DNA of 64,000 bases from Cyanodermella asteris (GCA_900618795.1 UYJD01000015.1:867125-931124); one strand, 5' to 3'; counted from the first letter of the stretch, positions 13,507-24,949 are shown. The notes: generated by a model from the letters alone, not told the origin. Numbers and translations: made by a program.

Positions 13507-14408
13507 CCACGCCGCCACGCTCACTGACCGGGCCACATGTCCCACTGCATCCCGTCGAGCGCTCAACTGATTCGCCTCACTGCTCAAATCATGCCCATCT
13601 GGCGAACACGGCACTCCTACCAGCAATACTAGCTTCTCCACTGCCATATACACCTCGCAGACCTCTCTCGCTGCTGTGTCGAAGCACTTCTACCTTTCAT
13701 TTGCGTATTGCGACGCCGCTACTTTGGTATGTACCTTTTCCTACTTGGTCTTCCGGCTCTTTCGTTTCGCACCTCGTTTTCGCTGCATCTTCCCCCATCT
13801 TTTGCACGCTTTTCTGTCTCGATCGTCGTGTCTGCGCCGCTTACCGGGTCGCGGCCGATGCCAATGGCCGTTGAGATGACTTTCAAGCCGCGCGCTTCGC
13901 TCCGTCTCGCTTCTTACCAGCTCGAGCATTCACACACGAGCGACCTTTGCTGCGACACCCACGCCCCTCCACCTCGGCCGGCCATGATACAATTCGAATT
14001 CCTACCTGTTTCAGCCGCTTGCCGCCGTCGAGGCCAACGACTCCAATGAGCCTTCGTGCTCCGCCGCGCTTCGAAACTGCTCGGCTACAGCGCAGGCCGC
14101 CAGACGGCAGGACAAGCCGTGCGTTCCTTCGCTCACATTTCTCCCTACGGCCTCCAGACTCAGACCGTCTTTCAGCCATACGACAGAAGCTCTGCCCGCC
14201 CACTCCTCGTTCGGCAATGGCACCCATTCGGCTCAGATCAGCCGGATGATCGTTGCTTAGTACATCGAGCCTGCTGTCGACGCAGCAATGTAACCCCAGG
14301 TCCCGACTCGCCTGAAGCTTGTTGTTCGGCCCACGCCTGCTACCACTTGCGCCGCGCTTGTCACGCTGCGGCTCAGTAGTCAGTCTTCGCCGGCGTCTGA
14401 TGCTAGCT

Positions 14409-14433
14409 TGTTCTTGTCTTGTCTTGTCTTGTT
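14409..14433. repeat. Pentanucleotide tract (cttgt)n
   Basis: About four consecutive cttgt units lie in the probable leader of the C2H2 factor gene. Confidence 0.8.
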
Positions 14434-14848
14434 ACTTTTACGCCTCTGGTCGTCCCCAGGATTCCTTACAGGACACTGGCGTTGTCATGAAAGATACTCT
14501 TACCCGCCTCGCGTCTCTGTTGCCCTGCCGTGTCCTTGCCCTGAACTCGTTACTTTTCCTACGTCAACCTTGCTCATCTCCGTCTACTCGGCGTCTTCCC
14601 GCACTGCAACTCTGCTTCTCTCGCCCACTACTGTGCGTGGGGCTCATCGCTGATAAAGCAACAGACTTTGACCCCGGCATCGAGGATCTCGCAACGATCA
14701 TGGCATCTTGCTAGTTCTCTTGGCTCCAATCGTCGCCAGGACGTTACCTCGTTCCGCCATAATAGCACCAGCCCATTCCCGTGCCGAACCGCAGGGGGGG
14801 TCCACAGAGCCTCTCTGCCAGCGCTACCTCACCCTGGAGTCCTTGTAT

Positions 14849-16356
14849 ATGGAAACCGGACCCTACTCCCCTCCACTGGAACCTGTTAAAGTAAATACCC
14901 GAGCCTCGCCAGAACCCATCTCCGTCCAACCGCGGCCATCTGTACTGCCTCCGATTGAGTCACGAGGGTCTACTGCAGACAAGCCGCCCAAACAGAAACA
15001 GAAGCCGGTTCGAACGCAGAGTGACGCCGTCCTCATCAACTTTCTCGGCAACCACAACTACCCGGAGCTTGCCCAGAGCGCGTTTGAGAATCCTCTGCAA
15101 GGCAGTGACGCCGAGGACGAGGCCTCACCATCCGAAGACATGAACGCGTCGGTCGTACCAAATACGGCCCATTTGAGAAATGCAGCCGAGCATGCTCTTC
15201 ACAGGCAGGATTCCATGGAGGGACGAGCACGGAGTCAGAGCAAAGGCCACGCCTCATTATCCATGATCATGAACTCAAACAATAGCCACGTCCCGCGGCC
15301 GAAGCTGGACACGTCGGATCAGACTTTGACTTTATCGAAAACGAGCATCGGAGCTCACATGCTCCCGGTCCCAGCTTTGTCTGCTGGGTCCACAGAGCCC
15401 CCTTCAGCACTGAAGACTCCAGACACAGGCCAGAGCCTGCCTTCGATTCGAGATCACTTGGGCCTTGCTTCGGATCGCCCGATGGATCGACCGGCGGATC
15501 GACCGATGACGGGTCGACAGCTACCACCATTGCCGCCGAGCAGCTTCGCCGGCCCGTCGAGTGCACTACAGTCACCATCTTCAGCGCTAGAGTTTATCAA
15601 GCTCCAGAATTCCAAGCCCTTGTACGCACCGACACCCACCTCAGCTTATCCCAGCTCGGCGACCTCGCCTCCGAACACAAGCCACAGATATCCGGAGCCT
15701 CGGGGCATTCACGATGCCGCCATTTCACCTCCTTCCCACCACGCTTCGATAAGAGGTGGAGTGACTTCACCTCAAACAGAATCAACTCCATCTACAATAT
15801 ACTCTGTAGGCAGCTTACGATCGCCAGGCGACTCGATCAGCTCTCCCGAAAACGCAATGCAAATGGACGCATCAGGGTCTCTTCGGCCAATGCTCCCCAT
15901 GCCCACCGCTCCAGGCATGAACGGCGGAGTTGTCTTCAGGTGCAAAGTGCAGGGCTGCACCGCACCCCCATTTCAGACCCAATACCTCCTCAAGTAAGCC
16001 CTAGTCCCTCTGTTATGAATTCGTTTGCTGACATGTTTTGCAGCTCGCACATGAACGTCCACTCGAGCGCGAGACCACACTACTGTCCTCGAAAAGGCTG
16101 CCCCCGGTCCGAAGGTGGCAAAGGCTTCAAGCGCAAGAACGAAATGATCCGACACGGCCTCGTACACCAATCACCCGGATACGCCTGCCCCTTCTGCCCT
16201 GAGCGAGAACACAAATACCCTCGGCCGGATAACTTGCAGAGACACGTCAAGGTACATCACGTGGACAAGGACAAAGACGATCCGATTCTTCGCGACGTTC
16301 TCAATCAGCGCATGAATGGTGGGAGCCGAGGGCGTCGTAAGAGAGCGAATTCTTAG
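14849..16356 (+). CDS. C2H2 zinc-finger transcription factor
   Basis: Two exons, 14849-15993 and 16044-16356, encode 485 residues. The 50-bp intron has gtaagc at the donor, a tgctgac branch-like site and a cag acceptor, and splits a codon (aa|c) so that the first finger reads through as YLLN-SHMNVH. The N-terminal three quarters are Ser/Pro-rich and probably disordered. The last 120 residues carry three zinc fingers: C-x4-C-x13-H-x3-H starting FRCKVQGC, a second with the conserved GGKGFKRKNEMIRHG, and a third starting CPFCPEREHKYPRPDNLQRH, followed by a basic GRRKR tail that may be a nuclear localisation signal. The finger block matches a conserved filamentous-fungal C2H2 family whose target genes I cannot name. 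The first in-frame ATG was chosen as start; an upstream coding exon is not excluded. Confidence 0.85.
15994..16043 (+). other. Intron of the C2H2 factor gene
   Basis: It has GT..AG ends, is 50 bp long, and carries a tgctgac branch-like site 17 bp before the acceptor. Removing it joins the two halves of the first zinc finger in frame. Confidence 0.85.
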
Positions 16357-17073
16357 ACAGTGCGAGTTGGCGACAAATCACCGGATTCGTGAAAGGGAGG
16401 AAGAGAAGTGAAGAGAAAGAGAAAGAGAAAGAGAAAGAGGAGAAGGAGTGATTCAACTAAGATCGAGTTTCTTATGTGTCATTTTCGGGCATGCGCTTTA
16501 CGACTTTACGACGACTCTTCGACAAACAGCTACTTATGTTTCGGCTCCATTCGTTTTTCGGATACGCGGTGGCGCAATTGTCTAGTTTTGGTTGGGAAGT
16601 GGATCGGGTGGGGTCTCGAATCTACTTTTGCAAACGCTTTATACCCCGAGCATGGATCGTAAAGGGGAGGGCAGGATTCTGGACTGTACCGATACGGTCA
16701 GACTTTCGTTTCGGGGCACGGTAAACGGGGTACACAGCACTGCGACTTTTGGTTACATATACCGTTTCGATTTGCACATATAGCCTCGCTCACATTCGTT
16801 GAGACAGGCGAGGAGCTGTTGTCGTACATAATTTGTTATTTGGACATTAGGCGGTATACGAGAAGGAACCTTTCGCCCACGTGGATTTGCCGCGAAAGAA
16901 GAGAACTTGTTCATAGGCACGACACGTATCGACGGGACATGCATGGATTTCGAACAGACCAACGCACACAATTTGAAGTCACTGATAAATGCTACTGGCT
17001 TACGAACGGAAAACCGGTCTCTTGGATCGTTGCAAGTAAAGGTACGAGCAAAAACTTCTCTGAACCCCTCCCG
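16357..17073. other. Intergenic region with a purine tract
   Basis: No gene was recognised. It should hold the 3' ends of two converging transcripts: the C2H2 factor (plus) and the small membrane protein (minus). Confidence 0.6.
16411..16439. repeat. Hexanucleotide purine tract (gagaaa)n
   Basis: Consecutive gagaaa units lie about 55 bp after the stop codon of the C2H2 factor, so probably in its 3' UTR. Confidence 0.85.
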
Positions 17074-17346
17074 TTAGTCTGCTGTCTCTCTGCGTATATG
17101 CCGCCCTCTCTCCTTCAGTCCAGTCTCGCTCTGTCCTTCGACTGCTCCGCCGGCTAGTGGGAAAATCGCTCTGGGTTCTCCATCGGGCCGCTCCTTCAAA
17201 CTCGGCGCACGCGGCCGTATATGTTGACCGCGTGCTTTGCCTCCGACGAAGGGGATGTGGAAGAGCGCTGCCCGGATTCCGTACAAGGCGATATCGTAGG
17301 TGACGAGAAAAAGCCATGGGCCTATGACTAACAGACCGAGGAGGAT
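17074..17346 (-). CDS. Terminal exon of a small membrane protein (N-terminal exon unresolved)
   Basis: A minus-strand frame of 90 codons has no ATG of its own and is preceded directly by a splice-acceptor context, gctgacc then tctag. It begins with a hydrophobic segment (LLGLLVIGPWLFLV) that reads as one transmembrane helix, continues into a conserved-looking stretch with FVGGKARG and RPRAPSLKERPDGEPR, and ends at a TAA at 17076-17074. A single-pass membrane protein with a basic, Pro-rich cytosolic tail is the simplest reading. The first exon is uncertain: an ATG near 17430 reading MGSLFCFA would join in frame using a weak donor (gtcctt), and other donors are possible farther upstream. I do not recognise a named family and assign no function. 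Confidence 0.5.
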   Translation of the reverse strand: MLLGLLVIGPWLFLVTYDIALYGIRAALFHIPFVGGKARGQHIRPRAPSLKERPDGEPRAIFPLAGGAVEGQSETGLKERGRHIRRETAD

Positions 17347-20300
17347 CTAGACAGCACGGTCAGCTCCAAAGTCGAGCAAGGATCAATGAGCTTCTGGAAC
17401 AGAAGGACAGCAAAGCAAAAAAGGCTGCCCATGATAGATGGGAGGAAACACATGAGAGATATCCAATCCGATCCGGTCCTGGGCAGATTCAGAGTCAGAT
17501 TCAGCTTCAAATTCAGTCTTTTCGCTGATGAGTGCGCTGGAAGAGGCTCGGCGGACGCTGACACCGCTCACTCGGGAAGGCGCGACGCGGATGAGGCCAC
17601 ATCTTGATCTTGGAAGCATTTCGAGTATTTTATCTGTGGTCAAACCTCCAGCCTCGACGCTTTCGAAAGTCCCGTTCAGGTGGTATCGCCAGCCAAGCGC
17701 AGAGAGTCGTCGACCCGTATGAAAACAGCTTCTGTCTGCAAGACGCCGAGTGATGTTGGCAGTCGATGCGGCCCTTTACTCCGCCGGCGTCATCTTATGC
17801 CGATGTCTGACGCGGTGCACAAGCTCGACGTTACGACTTGCATAAGTCTCTGTTGCTTCGACGCCCATCGATAGAGATCATGCGATCATCGAGCGGCCAT
17901 GCCTGCGGTTGGCCATGAATGGATGGATGAGCTTTACGGACCTCCAATCGCCACAAGCGTGAGATAGTCGCTGCAGCTCTCGGGCGTCCAAGTTTGCCGA
18001 TCCCTGCGCGGACTGTAATGGGCGAGGCTTGCTTTTCAGGCAGCATTGTTGATCCTCTGACATCTGGAAGCCAATCGATTTTCGACCCTTTCGTAAATTT
18101 TCGTGGCGTGACTTGCTCGTGTGGAGGCAACATGTTCACAGGACCAGCCTGCCTGGTATCCTATTGCCCAGGCCGTAATCCCCGCAGAGCCGCGTCAGAT
18201 GTTCTCCCGGAGTGATGCTTGGCCATTTGCGGCTTATCACGAATTCGTAATGGCCCGCTCGTTATGCGTGGGTCAATGGCTTTATGCATAGACATGGATA
18301 CTGCAGTTGATGCCCGCGTCGGAAGTATACACAGCCACAATCTCCAAATTTGGGGACTCCCCTCCCCCTCACAGATCGGAGAGATAACAGGGCGTGAGTA
18401 GTAAGAAAATGACAGGACATGGAGCGGGGTGCGTACAGCATGCACGAAACACGGTACGGAAAACTGAACGAGAAAAAACCGGTGTGGAAGTCCACGCACG
18501 GGGCGCGAATGGGGAAGTCACAAACTTACAAAGATTCGCACCACCCACGATTCGACGCCAGACCAACTTTCAGGCAGGAGTGAGTAGATGGACATGGTTT
18601 TGAGGTTTGACTCGACCCAGAGCGCCCCTCCCCTGCAGGTTGATGATTGGGTCCCGTTTCAAACAATCGAGCCAGTCGCTATCGGTCCCCTGACTTTGGG
18701 AACGGTCATAAGCCGTAGAGGAGAAAAAAAAAGGCAAGTCAGCTGCCGTGCGGGATGTCGTGACAATATGTGGTGTGAGCCTCGAGCTTTCGGCGCCAGT
18801 CTGTAAAGAGTATAGGGCATACAGCATTCGTTGATGTCGTTGACCACTCCTCGCATGCAAAAAGCACACGGCCGTACACAGAAGTCCAAAAAGCCTTCGA
18901 CAAGCCAGCACCCTTACAAGCCCGGGTGGTGCCAGTTCGAAGGGGACGTGCCAGTAGCATACAGTAGTGCGTACGGTTTGCAGCCTCGCGATAAAGCCAA
19001 ACGGCGGCTCCGAGGCGGCGCAGCGGCGGACCGGCAGTAAACCTGATTGAGAATCAGGATCGCTCACCGGCGGATGACGAGGACGAAAAGAGGATGGGGT
19101 GGAAGGACAGGGAGTGCCGCCCAGACGTTCCAGAACAGAGGCGGCGAAACGCGGTGTGGGGATGGGATGTGCAGGGGTGTGAGATGCCGATCAAACGTGA
19201 AGTTGATGGAAGGGTGGACTTGCTCGAGGCCCACTTCAAGACTGATTGATTATGACGACTGATGGTCGCGATGGTCGTAGAGGTGGTGGTTGGAGTGGCG
19301 ATAGATAATGCAAGAAGGACGGCCGGAGGCCCAGCTGGCCGGTGGTGTGTGGTGGTGGTGGTACGTCAAGTGTGACGAAGCGCCCAGTGTCGTGATTCGA
19401 CCGCCACGCGTGCGAGATGGTGGCTGCCTGAGCAAGACAGAATGCCTGACGGAGGACGACGGTGTAGTCCTGCAAGAGATGCTGATGGTCGGAAGAGGCA
19501 GCTCGCTTTCTTTGCGGGTTGGAAGTTCGAGAAAGCAGAGCCGCAATTTCGAAGCCGGCTGCATGCAGATCGTTATTTACGCAGCCACGGCATTGGTGAG
19601 CTCGCCTCCTGAAACACCGAGAAGCTTTTGCTCGTTCCGAACGTATACTTGCGATGCGATGCGCTGCGAAAGAGCCTCACCGGGAGTGCGAGCATTGGAT
19701 GACCCAGTGGCGATATCAACCGTGCTCTCGATCACGTAAGATCATGATGCTGCTGCACCATCACAGGATCTGGCTGACATTCGGAGGAAGCGATGACACG
19801 GCCTCGTATCAGGTAAGTAAAGTAGGGACTTGCAGGACGGCGCATCACCGAAGGACAGGTCGCTTATACCAACTCACTACAGCAAGTAACTTCATATGCT
19901 GCAGGACCAATCGATCTTTACAGTCCACGCGTACGGGTTCTGCGATACTAACCTAATCCAAGTCCTCAATCTATTCACGGCATATGCCGCCTTGGCTTTG
20001 AAAACGGCTTGGACAGATACAGATGCAATACGCGTGTCGTTCCGCGTACAACATTCCCAACATCTTCTCGAACAGAGCGGGATCGCCGAAGGCCACGGTT
20101 CGGCATCCTTTGACTCCAAAAGGGAAGTGGTAGCCAAAGCTGACCCACGATCCTGTTCCGACGGCCAGCAATACTCGGAACAATCGATGACTGAGTTGGT
20201 GACAACCGTTGACTTTGACGAAGACCCCTCTGCTACTGGTTTGCCACTTGCCGACCAGTAAATGTCGCGCAAGGTTGATGTCTCCGCTCGTGCAGCGCGT

Positions 20301-21473
20301 CTTCCAACTCGAGATTATGCTTACCTGTCAAGGTCGCCGGGGCTTGATACATTGACAGACACGAAGTGGAAGACAATACATATTCTGGAACCTATGCTGA
20401 AAGGAACAAGACTCATCATCAGCTATCTCTGCTCGACGCTCGCCTTCAATCAGCCGTAGTAATCCGATTTCGCCGTTGCCAATCATAGACCCTGTTTGCA
20501 GACGGCTTTCAGGAACGAATGTTGCTCAAGTCATTCCCAGTCCAACGGGCTCGTTCGGAACGGTCTGGAATTCCGCTTTGTCTTCCTCAAACAAAGCTGG
20601 AGAATTTCCTTTCTCAACAGGACGTGAAAGATGGTGCGAGTAGGGACTGGTGCGATAATAAAATTCGCACCCCGTCACCAGTCCGAAGCCTTCTTATTTT
20701 AATCGTTCTTCTCCTTTGTCTGTCGGCCGATCACCTGCGACTTTGAGGCAAAGTTCGCATGAGAGACTTCTTTTCACGAGTCAAATTTACGCCTGTCGTC
20801 CCACGGACATTCTGTTTTGCCGTCCCTTTTCACGCGAGGCATGCAAACATCTGTTTACTAGCACGTTCGATTGTGCCTGGGTACTTTGGCCCTGCTCAAT
20901 GTGCCCATTATTGAATATATGTTCTCTCCGCTTCTCCGCAATCGATGCAGTGAGCTCTCCGAACGCGGCGAAGTCTCGGAGAGCGTGGTGAACATGATGC
21001 GCGGGCCCTCAAAAAGCGAAGCACCCGCGCAAAGCTTCCCGGAGAGAAACACCATCCTCGATGCAGTCGCAAAGTTATGGGCTTTTTGAACGTACTGAGC
21101 CGGATGTGAGAGTCGATTCCACTTGCCAGATTTCATAACACGCCTTGACAAGTACATCATTGCATTCATAACGCGTACTGACAGCATTTTAGAGAACTCG
21201 GTTTCGGGGAACATATGTTAGGGTGAATACCATGTTGAGCAGAAAGAAGATGCATGCTCATTGCACGGGCACCTGAAGTAGTAGCGAGGAGATGTTCATA
21301 TGATAGACACGTACAATCATGATCCTCGCATCATGTTGTCGGGTACCTGCATGGCGGTTCCGGCAATGTTACTGGAACTCTTCAACGCACGCGGCCAACG
21401 ACGGTATCCTGGAGAAGAGCTGACCTGTTCCCTTGCACGATCAGCCGCTATCCGTCGCTCGCAAGCTCCCAAA
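17347..21473. other. 4.1-kb gene-poor region
   Basis: The left end probably holds the missing first exon and promoter of the small membrane protein (minus). Elsewhere there are several short frames open on both strands at once (19.9-20.3 kb and 20.86-21.2 kb) without recognisable domains. They may be decayed genes. The right end adjoins a P450 pseudogene. No terminal repeats of a transposon were found. Confidence 0.5.
20644..20684. repeat. Nested inverted repeats able to form alternative hairpins
   Basis: GGACTGGTG (20644-20652) pairs perfectly with CACCAGTCC (20676-20684). Inside it, GGTGCGA (20649-20655) pairs with TCGCACC (20665-20671). The two stems share bases, so they exclude each other. 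No adjacent gene is recognised, so function is unknown. Confidence 0.5.
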
Positions 21474-22133
21474 TCATATCTTTATAGTCAATTTGACGTT
21501 GATGTCCTCCTGTTGCAGCGACCATGAATTGTAAACCTCTCACTCTTTCTCGGGATCCTCCAGCTCGATATCGAACGTCACTTCCAGACTGGCCGTCACC
21601 GTAGCCATTCGCAACAAAGCCAGATTCTGGCGCATGCACATCATTTTGCCAGCACCAAAGATCATATCTATGGACTTCATCCCCAGGAGTCGGCTTTGAT
21701 ACAGAGCATCCGTCTCAGCCCCACAATTCAGCCACCTCTCAGGACGGAACTCATTTACATCGTCACCGAATATTCCTTTGCCACGGTAGACGACGTAGGG
21801 GTTGATGCGCAACCAAGCCCCCGTGGTCATTGATGGGTCACTGACAGACACCAGGTTTGGTCCAGGCCGAATGACCGGTCCTAGCTTATCGTGCAGCGTC
21901 CGCTGTGTGAGATGTGGCTGCCCCCTGTGATACACTGCATGCGCCAAAGGTTTGTGAAATTCGTCCAGAATGAACCTGGGATGTTTCAGCTCTCGCGCAT
22001 ACTACAGCCATAACGTATACATGAAGACACCGGCGATGGCCACAACTAGAAAGAAGCAGAAGATGCCAATGAAGGCCTCGGATGGCATGTCGCGTTGCAT
22101 TAGCAAGTGATAGCTTAGATTGAACTGAGGCAT
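21474..22133 (-). pseudogene. Cytochrome P450 pseudogene, internally deleted
   Basis: Read on the minus strand in a single frame, this is a P450 relic of about 220 codons where about 500 are normal. It starts with an N-terminal membrane anchor (MPSEAFIGIFCFFLVVAIAG), then a TAG stop at 22004-22002, then the usual early segment with KLGPVIRPGPNLVSVSDPS. At about 21830 it jumps directly to the late region (INPYVVYRGKGIFGDDVNEF, then RPERW), so the I-helix and ExxR region, some 300 codons, are missing. The haem loop reads FGAGKMMCMR: the Cys is kept, but the conserved Arg and Gly of FxxGxRxCxG are replaced. A TGA at 21542-21540 falls where a conserved Trp is expected, and homologous-looking sequence (EVYNSWSLQQ) continues to a TGA at 21476-21474. 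It cannot encode an active enzyme. Confidence 0.85.
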
Positions 22134-22784
22134 GACCTGCGACTGCCTCGCCTCGGCTGTTGTAAAATGGAGGGCGAAGCGCCATTCCCCATGCGATAGG
22201 AGAAAAGGGTTTGAATGCCGTATATAATTCATTTTATTAGTATACATACAAGCCTCTGCCTGGCGTGATACAGATCCTGGACAGTCGCGTTGAGCGAGAG
22301 CATTGTGATTCTACTGGCGTCTCGAGCACGGCCGAGGCCGGGAACACGAGCGTGGCTTCCTGAGCACTGATCTGCTGCATCCATCCATCTGGGTAGGACA
22401 AGTTCAAGCTCTTCACATCGCAGAAATGACGCTGGCCGCATCCAAAGCTTGCGATCAACGAGTCAAAGATGAGAAGAGGGAGTTGAGCGGAGCTCCAGCG
22501 AAGATGTCGTACAGCGCGGACTTTAGTTTTCCCGGGCCGGTGCTATTTAATTCGTCCTTGTTCGTCCGTCACGGGCAGCTGAAGTAGCGACGAAAGTTAA
22601 ACAACGAGCTGACGCCGACGGTGAAATATCTCCCACTGGTGTTGCATTGCGGCCTCGAAATCGGTCAACGAGAGCCTTTTCGGACGACTCCCCAGAGTGG
22701 CTATCTCAGTAATCGTCGTTGTCATTTGTTCAGTTGCCTTGAGATTACAGAGCAGATGTGTAACGCGGGCACGGGTTGGTTGAC
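22134..22784. other. Upstream region of the P450 relic, ending at an assembly gap
   Basis: No gene was confirmed. A minus-strand frame at about 22230-22480 is open but has no recognisable domain. A TATA-like ttaaatag on the minus strand near 22550 could have driven the P450. Confidence 0.4.
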
Positions 22785-23021
22785 NNNNNNNNNNNNNNNN
22801 NNNNNNNNNNNNNNNNNNNNNNNNNNNNNNNNNNNNNNNNNNNNNNNNNNNNNNNNNNNNNNNNNNNNNNNNNNNNNNNNNNNNNNNNNNNNNNNNNNNN
22901 NNNNNNNNNNNNNNNNNNNNNNNNNNNNNNNNNNNNNNNNNNNNNNNNNNNNNNNNNNNNNNNNNNNNNNNNNNNNNNNNNNNNNNNNNNNNNNNNNNNN
23001 NNNNNNNNNNNNNNNNNNNNN
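22785..23021. other. Assembly gap (237 N)
   Basis: An unbroken run of N separates the P450 relic from the MFS gene. The true length and content are unknown. Confidence 1.
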
Positions 23022-23299
23022 ACAAGATGCTAAAGCTGAGCTCTTCATTCTGAACCGTCTACTTGTCATAGCTGGTGGTTGTTCTTCCTCGTCGTCTGAT
23101 TGTTTGGACTCCTTGCAACAGCTCCCGAGAAAAGCTGCGGTCCCGGGTCGTTTGTACAGTCACATGTTTTGACTTTCATATCTTTTGTCCCGAGTCGCAG
23201 TCGGCCCGTCTGTCTTAGTCCGTCCTCAGGACTTCTGCACAAAGCTTCTCGCGACATCCTCAGCCTCAACCCACGCGCAATTAATATAGCCCACCGACC

Positions 23300-24949
23300 A
23301 TGTCAACTTCATTTGATCACGCGACCGAAGATGAGAGCCTCAAAACTCAGGATGCTACGGAAAATACTCCTCTCCTCAGCAACGAAGCCGTCGGTCCAGC
23401 AGGTCAATCAGCAGTCGACGATGCCGCAACTGTCACCAATGGCAATGTGCCCGGAGCAGCTTCGGATCCTGAAGATCGACCGCTCGACTACCTGCAAGTC
23501 TTCCTCCTCTGCTTTGTCCGCCTGGTAGAGCCGGTTTCTTTCTTCAGCATCTTTCCGTACGTCAATCAGATGATTGTTGAAAATGGAGACCTACCAGAAG
23601 AGGCTGTCGGCAAGTATAGCGGTCTGATCGAATCTCTGTTCTCCCTCACCCAAATGATCACCATGATCTTCTGGGGCCGCGCTTCGGATCGCTTCGGTCG
23701 CAAACCCGTGCTCGTCGTTTCACTTGCCGGAATCACCATCTTCTGCGCATCGTTTGGATTCGCAAAGACGATCACTCAGATGATTGTGCTCAGATGTCTC
23801 GCGGGCGTCTTTGCAGGAACGCTTGTCACTATACGAACGATGATTCAGGAATACACAACGGTCAAGACGCAGGCGAGGGCTTTCAGTTGGTTTGCGTTTA
23901 CAGGAAACTTGGGGATCTTTCTGGGACCTTTGATGGGTGGGGCTTTGGCAGATCCATCGAAGCAATACGGGGGCTGGTTTGCCAGACAGGCTTTCTTCAA
24001 CCAGCATCCATATGCTTTGGCCACACTTGCTACTGGAGCGTTGGCTCTGATTGCAATGCTGGTGACAATATTATTCATCAAAGAGACGCTCAACATGGCC
24101 TCGAAGGAGGATTTGCAGGCTAAAAATAACGAGTCTGAAGGTGGAAGCGGAGGTCCGGAGCGTAACAGCAACACCTCGAAGTCCGACCAGGTATCAATTC
24201 TGAAGCTCCTCCAGGCTCCCGGAGTGCCCATGGTTCTTTTCAACACAGCCATGGTTATGGTATGTGCTTTTGGCTACACCGCAATCGCACCTGTATACTG
24301 GTTCACCTCACGGCGCAATGGTGGCTTCGGCTTCAGTGAGATCCAGATCTCAGCCCTGATGGCGGCCACAGGAGCAGCCCAGGGAATCTGGCTGCTACTC
24401 ATCTTTCCACCGCTCCAGAAGAAAGTGGGTTCGCGTGGCGTCATGAGACTTTGTGGACTGTTCTATCCCTTCTTCGTGGCCGTGAGTCCCATCTTGGGAT
24501 TCCTCCGCAGAGACGGCGGACATGACAAGGATGTGGCATTCTGGGTTCTTGCACCCATCCTTCTGAGCCTGGGCGTTGGTAAGTAAACGCGTTTTGTTCT
24601 TCAGACGGTCACTGTCGACAGCTTTGACGACGAGCGTTCTGCTGACTATATCACAGGTGTAAGCATGGCCTATACAGCCATGGTTCTTTGCCTCAATGAC
24701 GTTGCGCCGTCTCAGAAAGTGATCAGCGTCCTGAACTCCATCTCACTGGGACTGGTCAGCGGTGTGCGGGCTTTCACACCGGTGCTGTTCACGAACATCT
24801 ATTCCATCAGCCTGGAGAAACACCTTGTTTGGGGGCAATTTGTCTGGATCATACTGGCGGCCTGTGCGACAGCGTTCGGCATCCTGACGATATTCTTGCC
24901 TGACGAGACCGATGATAGAATCAAGAAGCCCGCGGAAGAACAAGACTGA
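23300..24949 (+). CDS. Major facilitator superfamily transporter (12-TM, DHA1-like)
   Basis: Two exons, 23300-24578 and 24657-24949, encode 523 residues; the 78-bp intron has a gtaagt donor and a cag acceptor and splits a Gly codon. The acidic, soluble N-terminus of about 60 residues contains TPLLSN, a possible di-leucine-type sorting signal. Then come the MFS repeats, with the motif A signature GRASDRFGRKPVL after TM2, a charged central loop of about 35 residues after TM6, and a second six-helix half. The order fits drug:H+ antiporters and the related zinc-induced-facilitator-like group; the substrate cannot be read from sequence. Divergent from the adjoining P450 relic across the gap, it may once have belonged to a metabolite cluster. 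The start ATG follows a ccgacc context with no earlier in-frame ATG. Confidence 0.92.

Larger units (their letters stand above)
1145..14848. other. 13.7-kb gene-poor region upstream of the C2H2 factor gene
   Basis: Apart from the expected 3' UTR of the left gene, I see no convincing coding exon here. Open frames are short (longest 198 codons), often overlap on both strands, and show no recognisable domain. The base composition is close to that of the coding parts and not AT-rich, so this does not look like RIP-mutated transposon sequence. No terminal repeats, reverse transcriptase or transposase motifs were recognised. The right-hand 1.8 kb (about 13.0-14.85 kb) changes character: it is rich in pyrimidine and short tandem repeats and is probably the promoter and 5' leader of the downstream gene. 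Long regulatory DNA, non-coding RNA or decayed genes are all possible for the remainder. Confidence 0.6.

Noticed and set aside
13067-14500. Several short plus-strand frames (60-130 codons) before the C2H2 gene
   Set aside because: Their Ser/Leu/Pro/Arg-rich composition comes from the pyrimidine-rich leader. Some may be upstream ORFs, but none is convincing as a protein.
1145-14848. Transposon or RIP-mutated repeat as explanation for the gene-poor DNA
   Set aside because: The sequence is not AT-rich, and no long terminal repeats, inverted termini or transposase/reverse transcriptase motifs were recognised. A genome-wide repeat search would be decisive.
18570-19067. 165-codon minus-strand frame
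   Set aside because: Irregular composition with no domain; several other frames overlap it.
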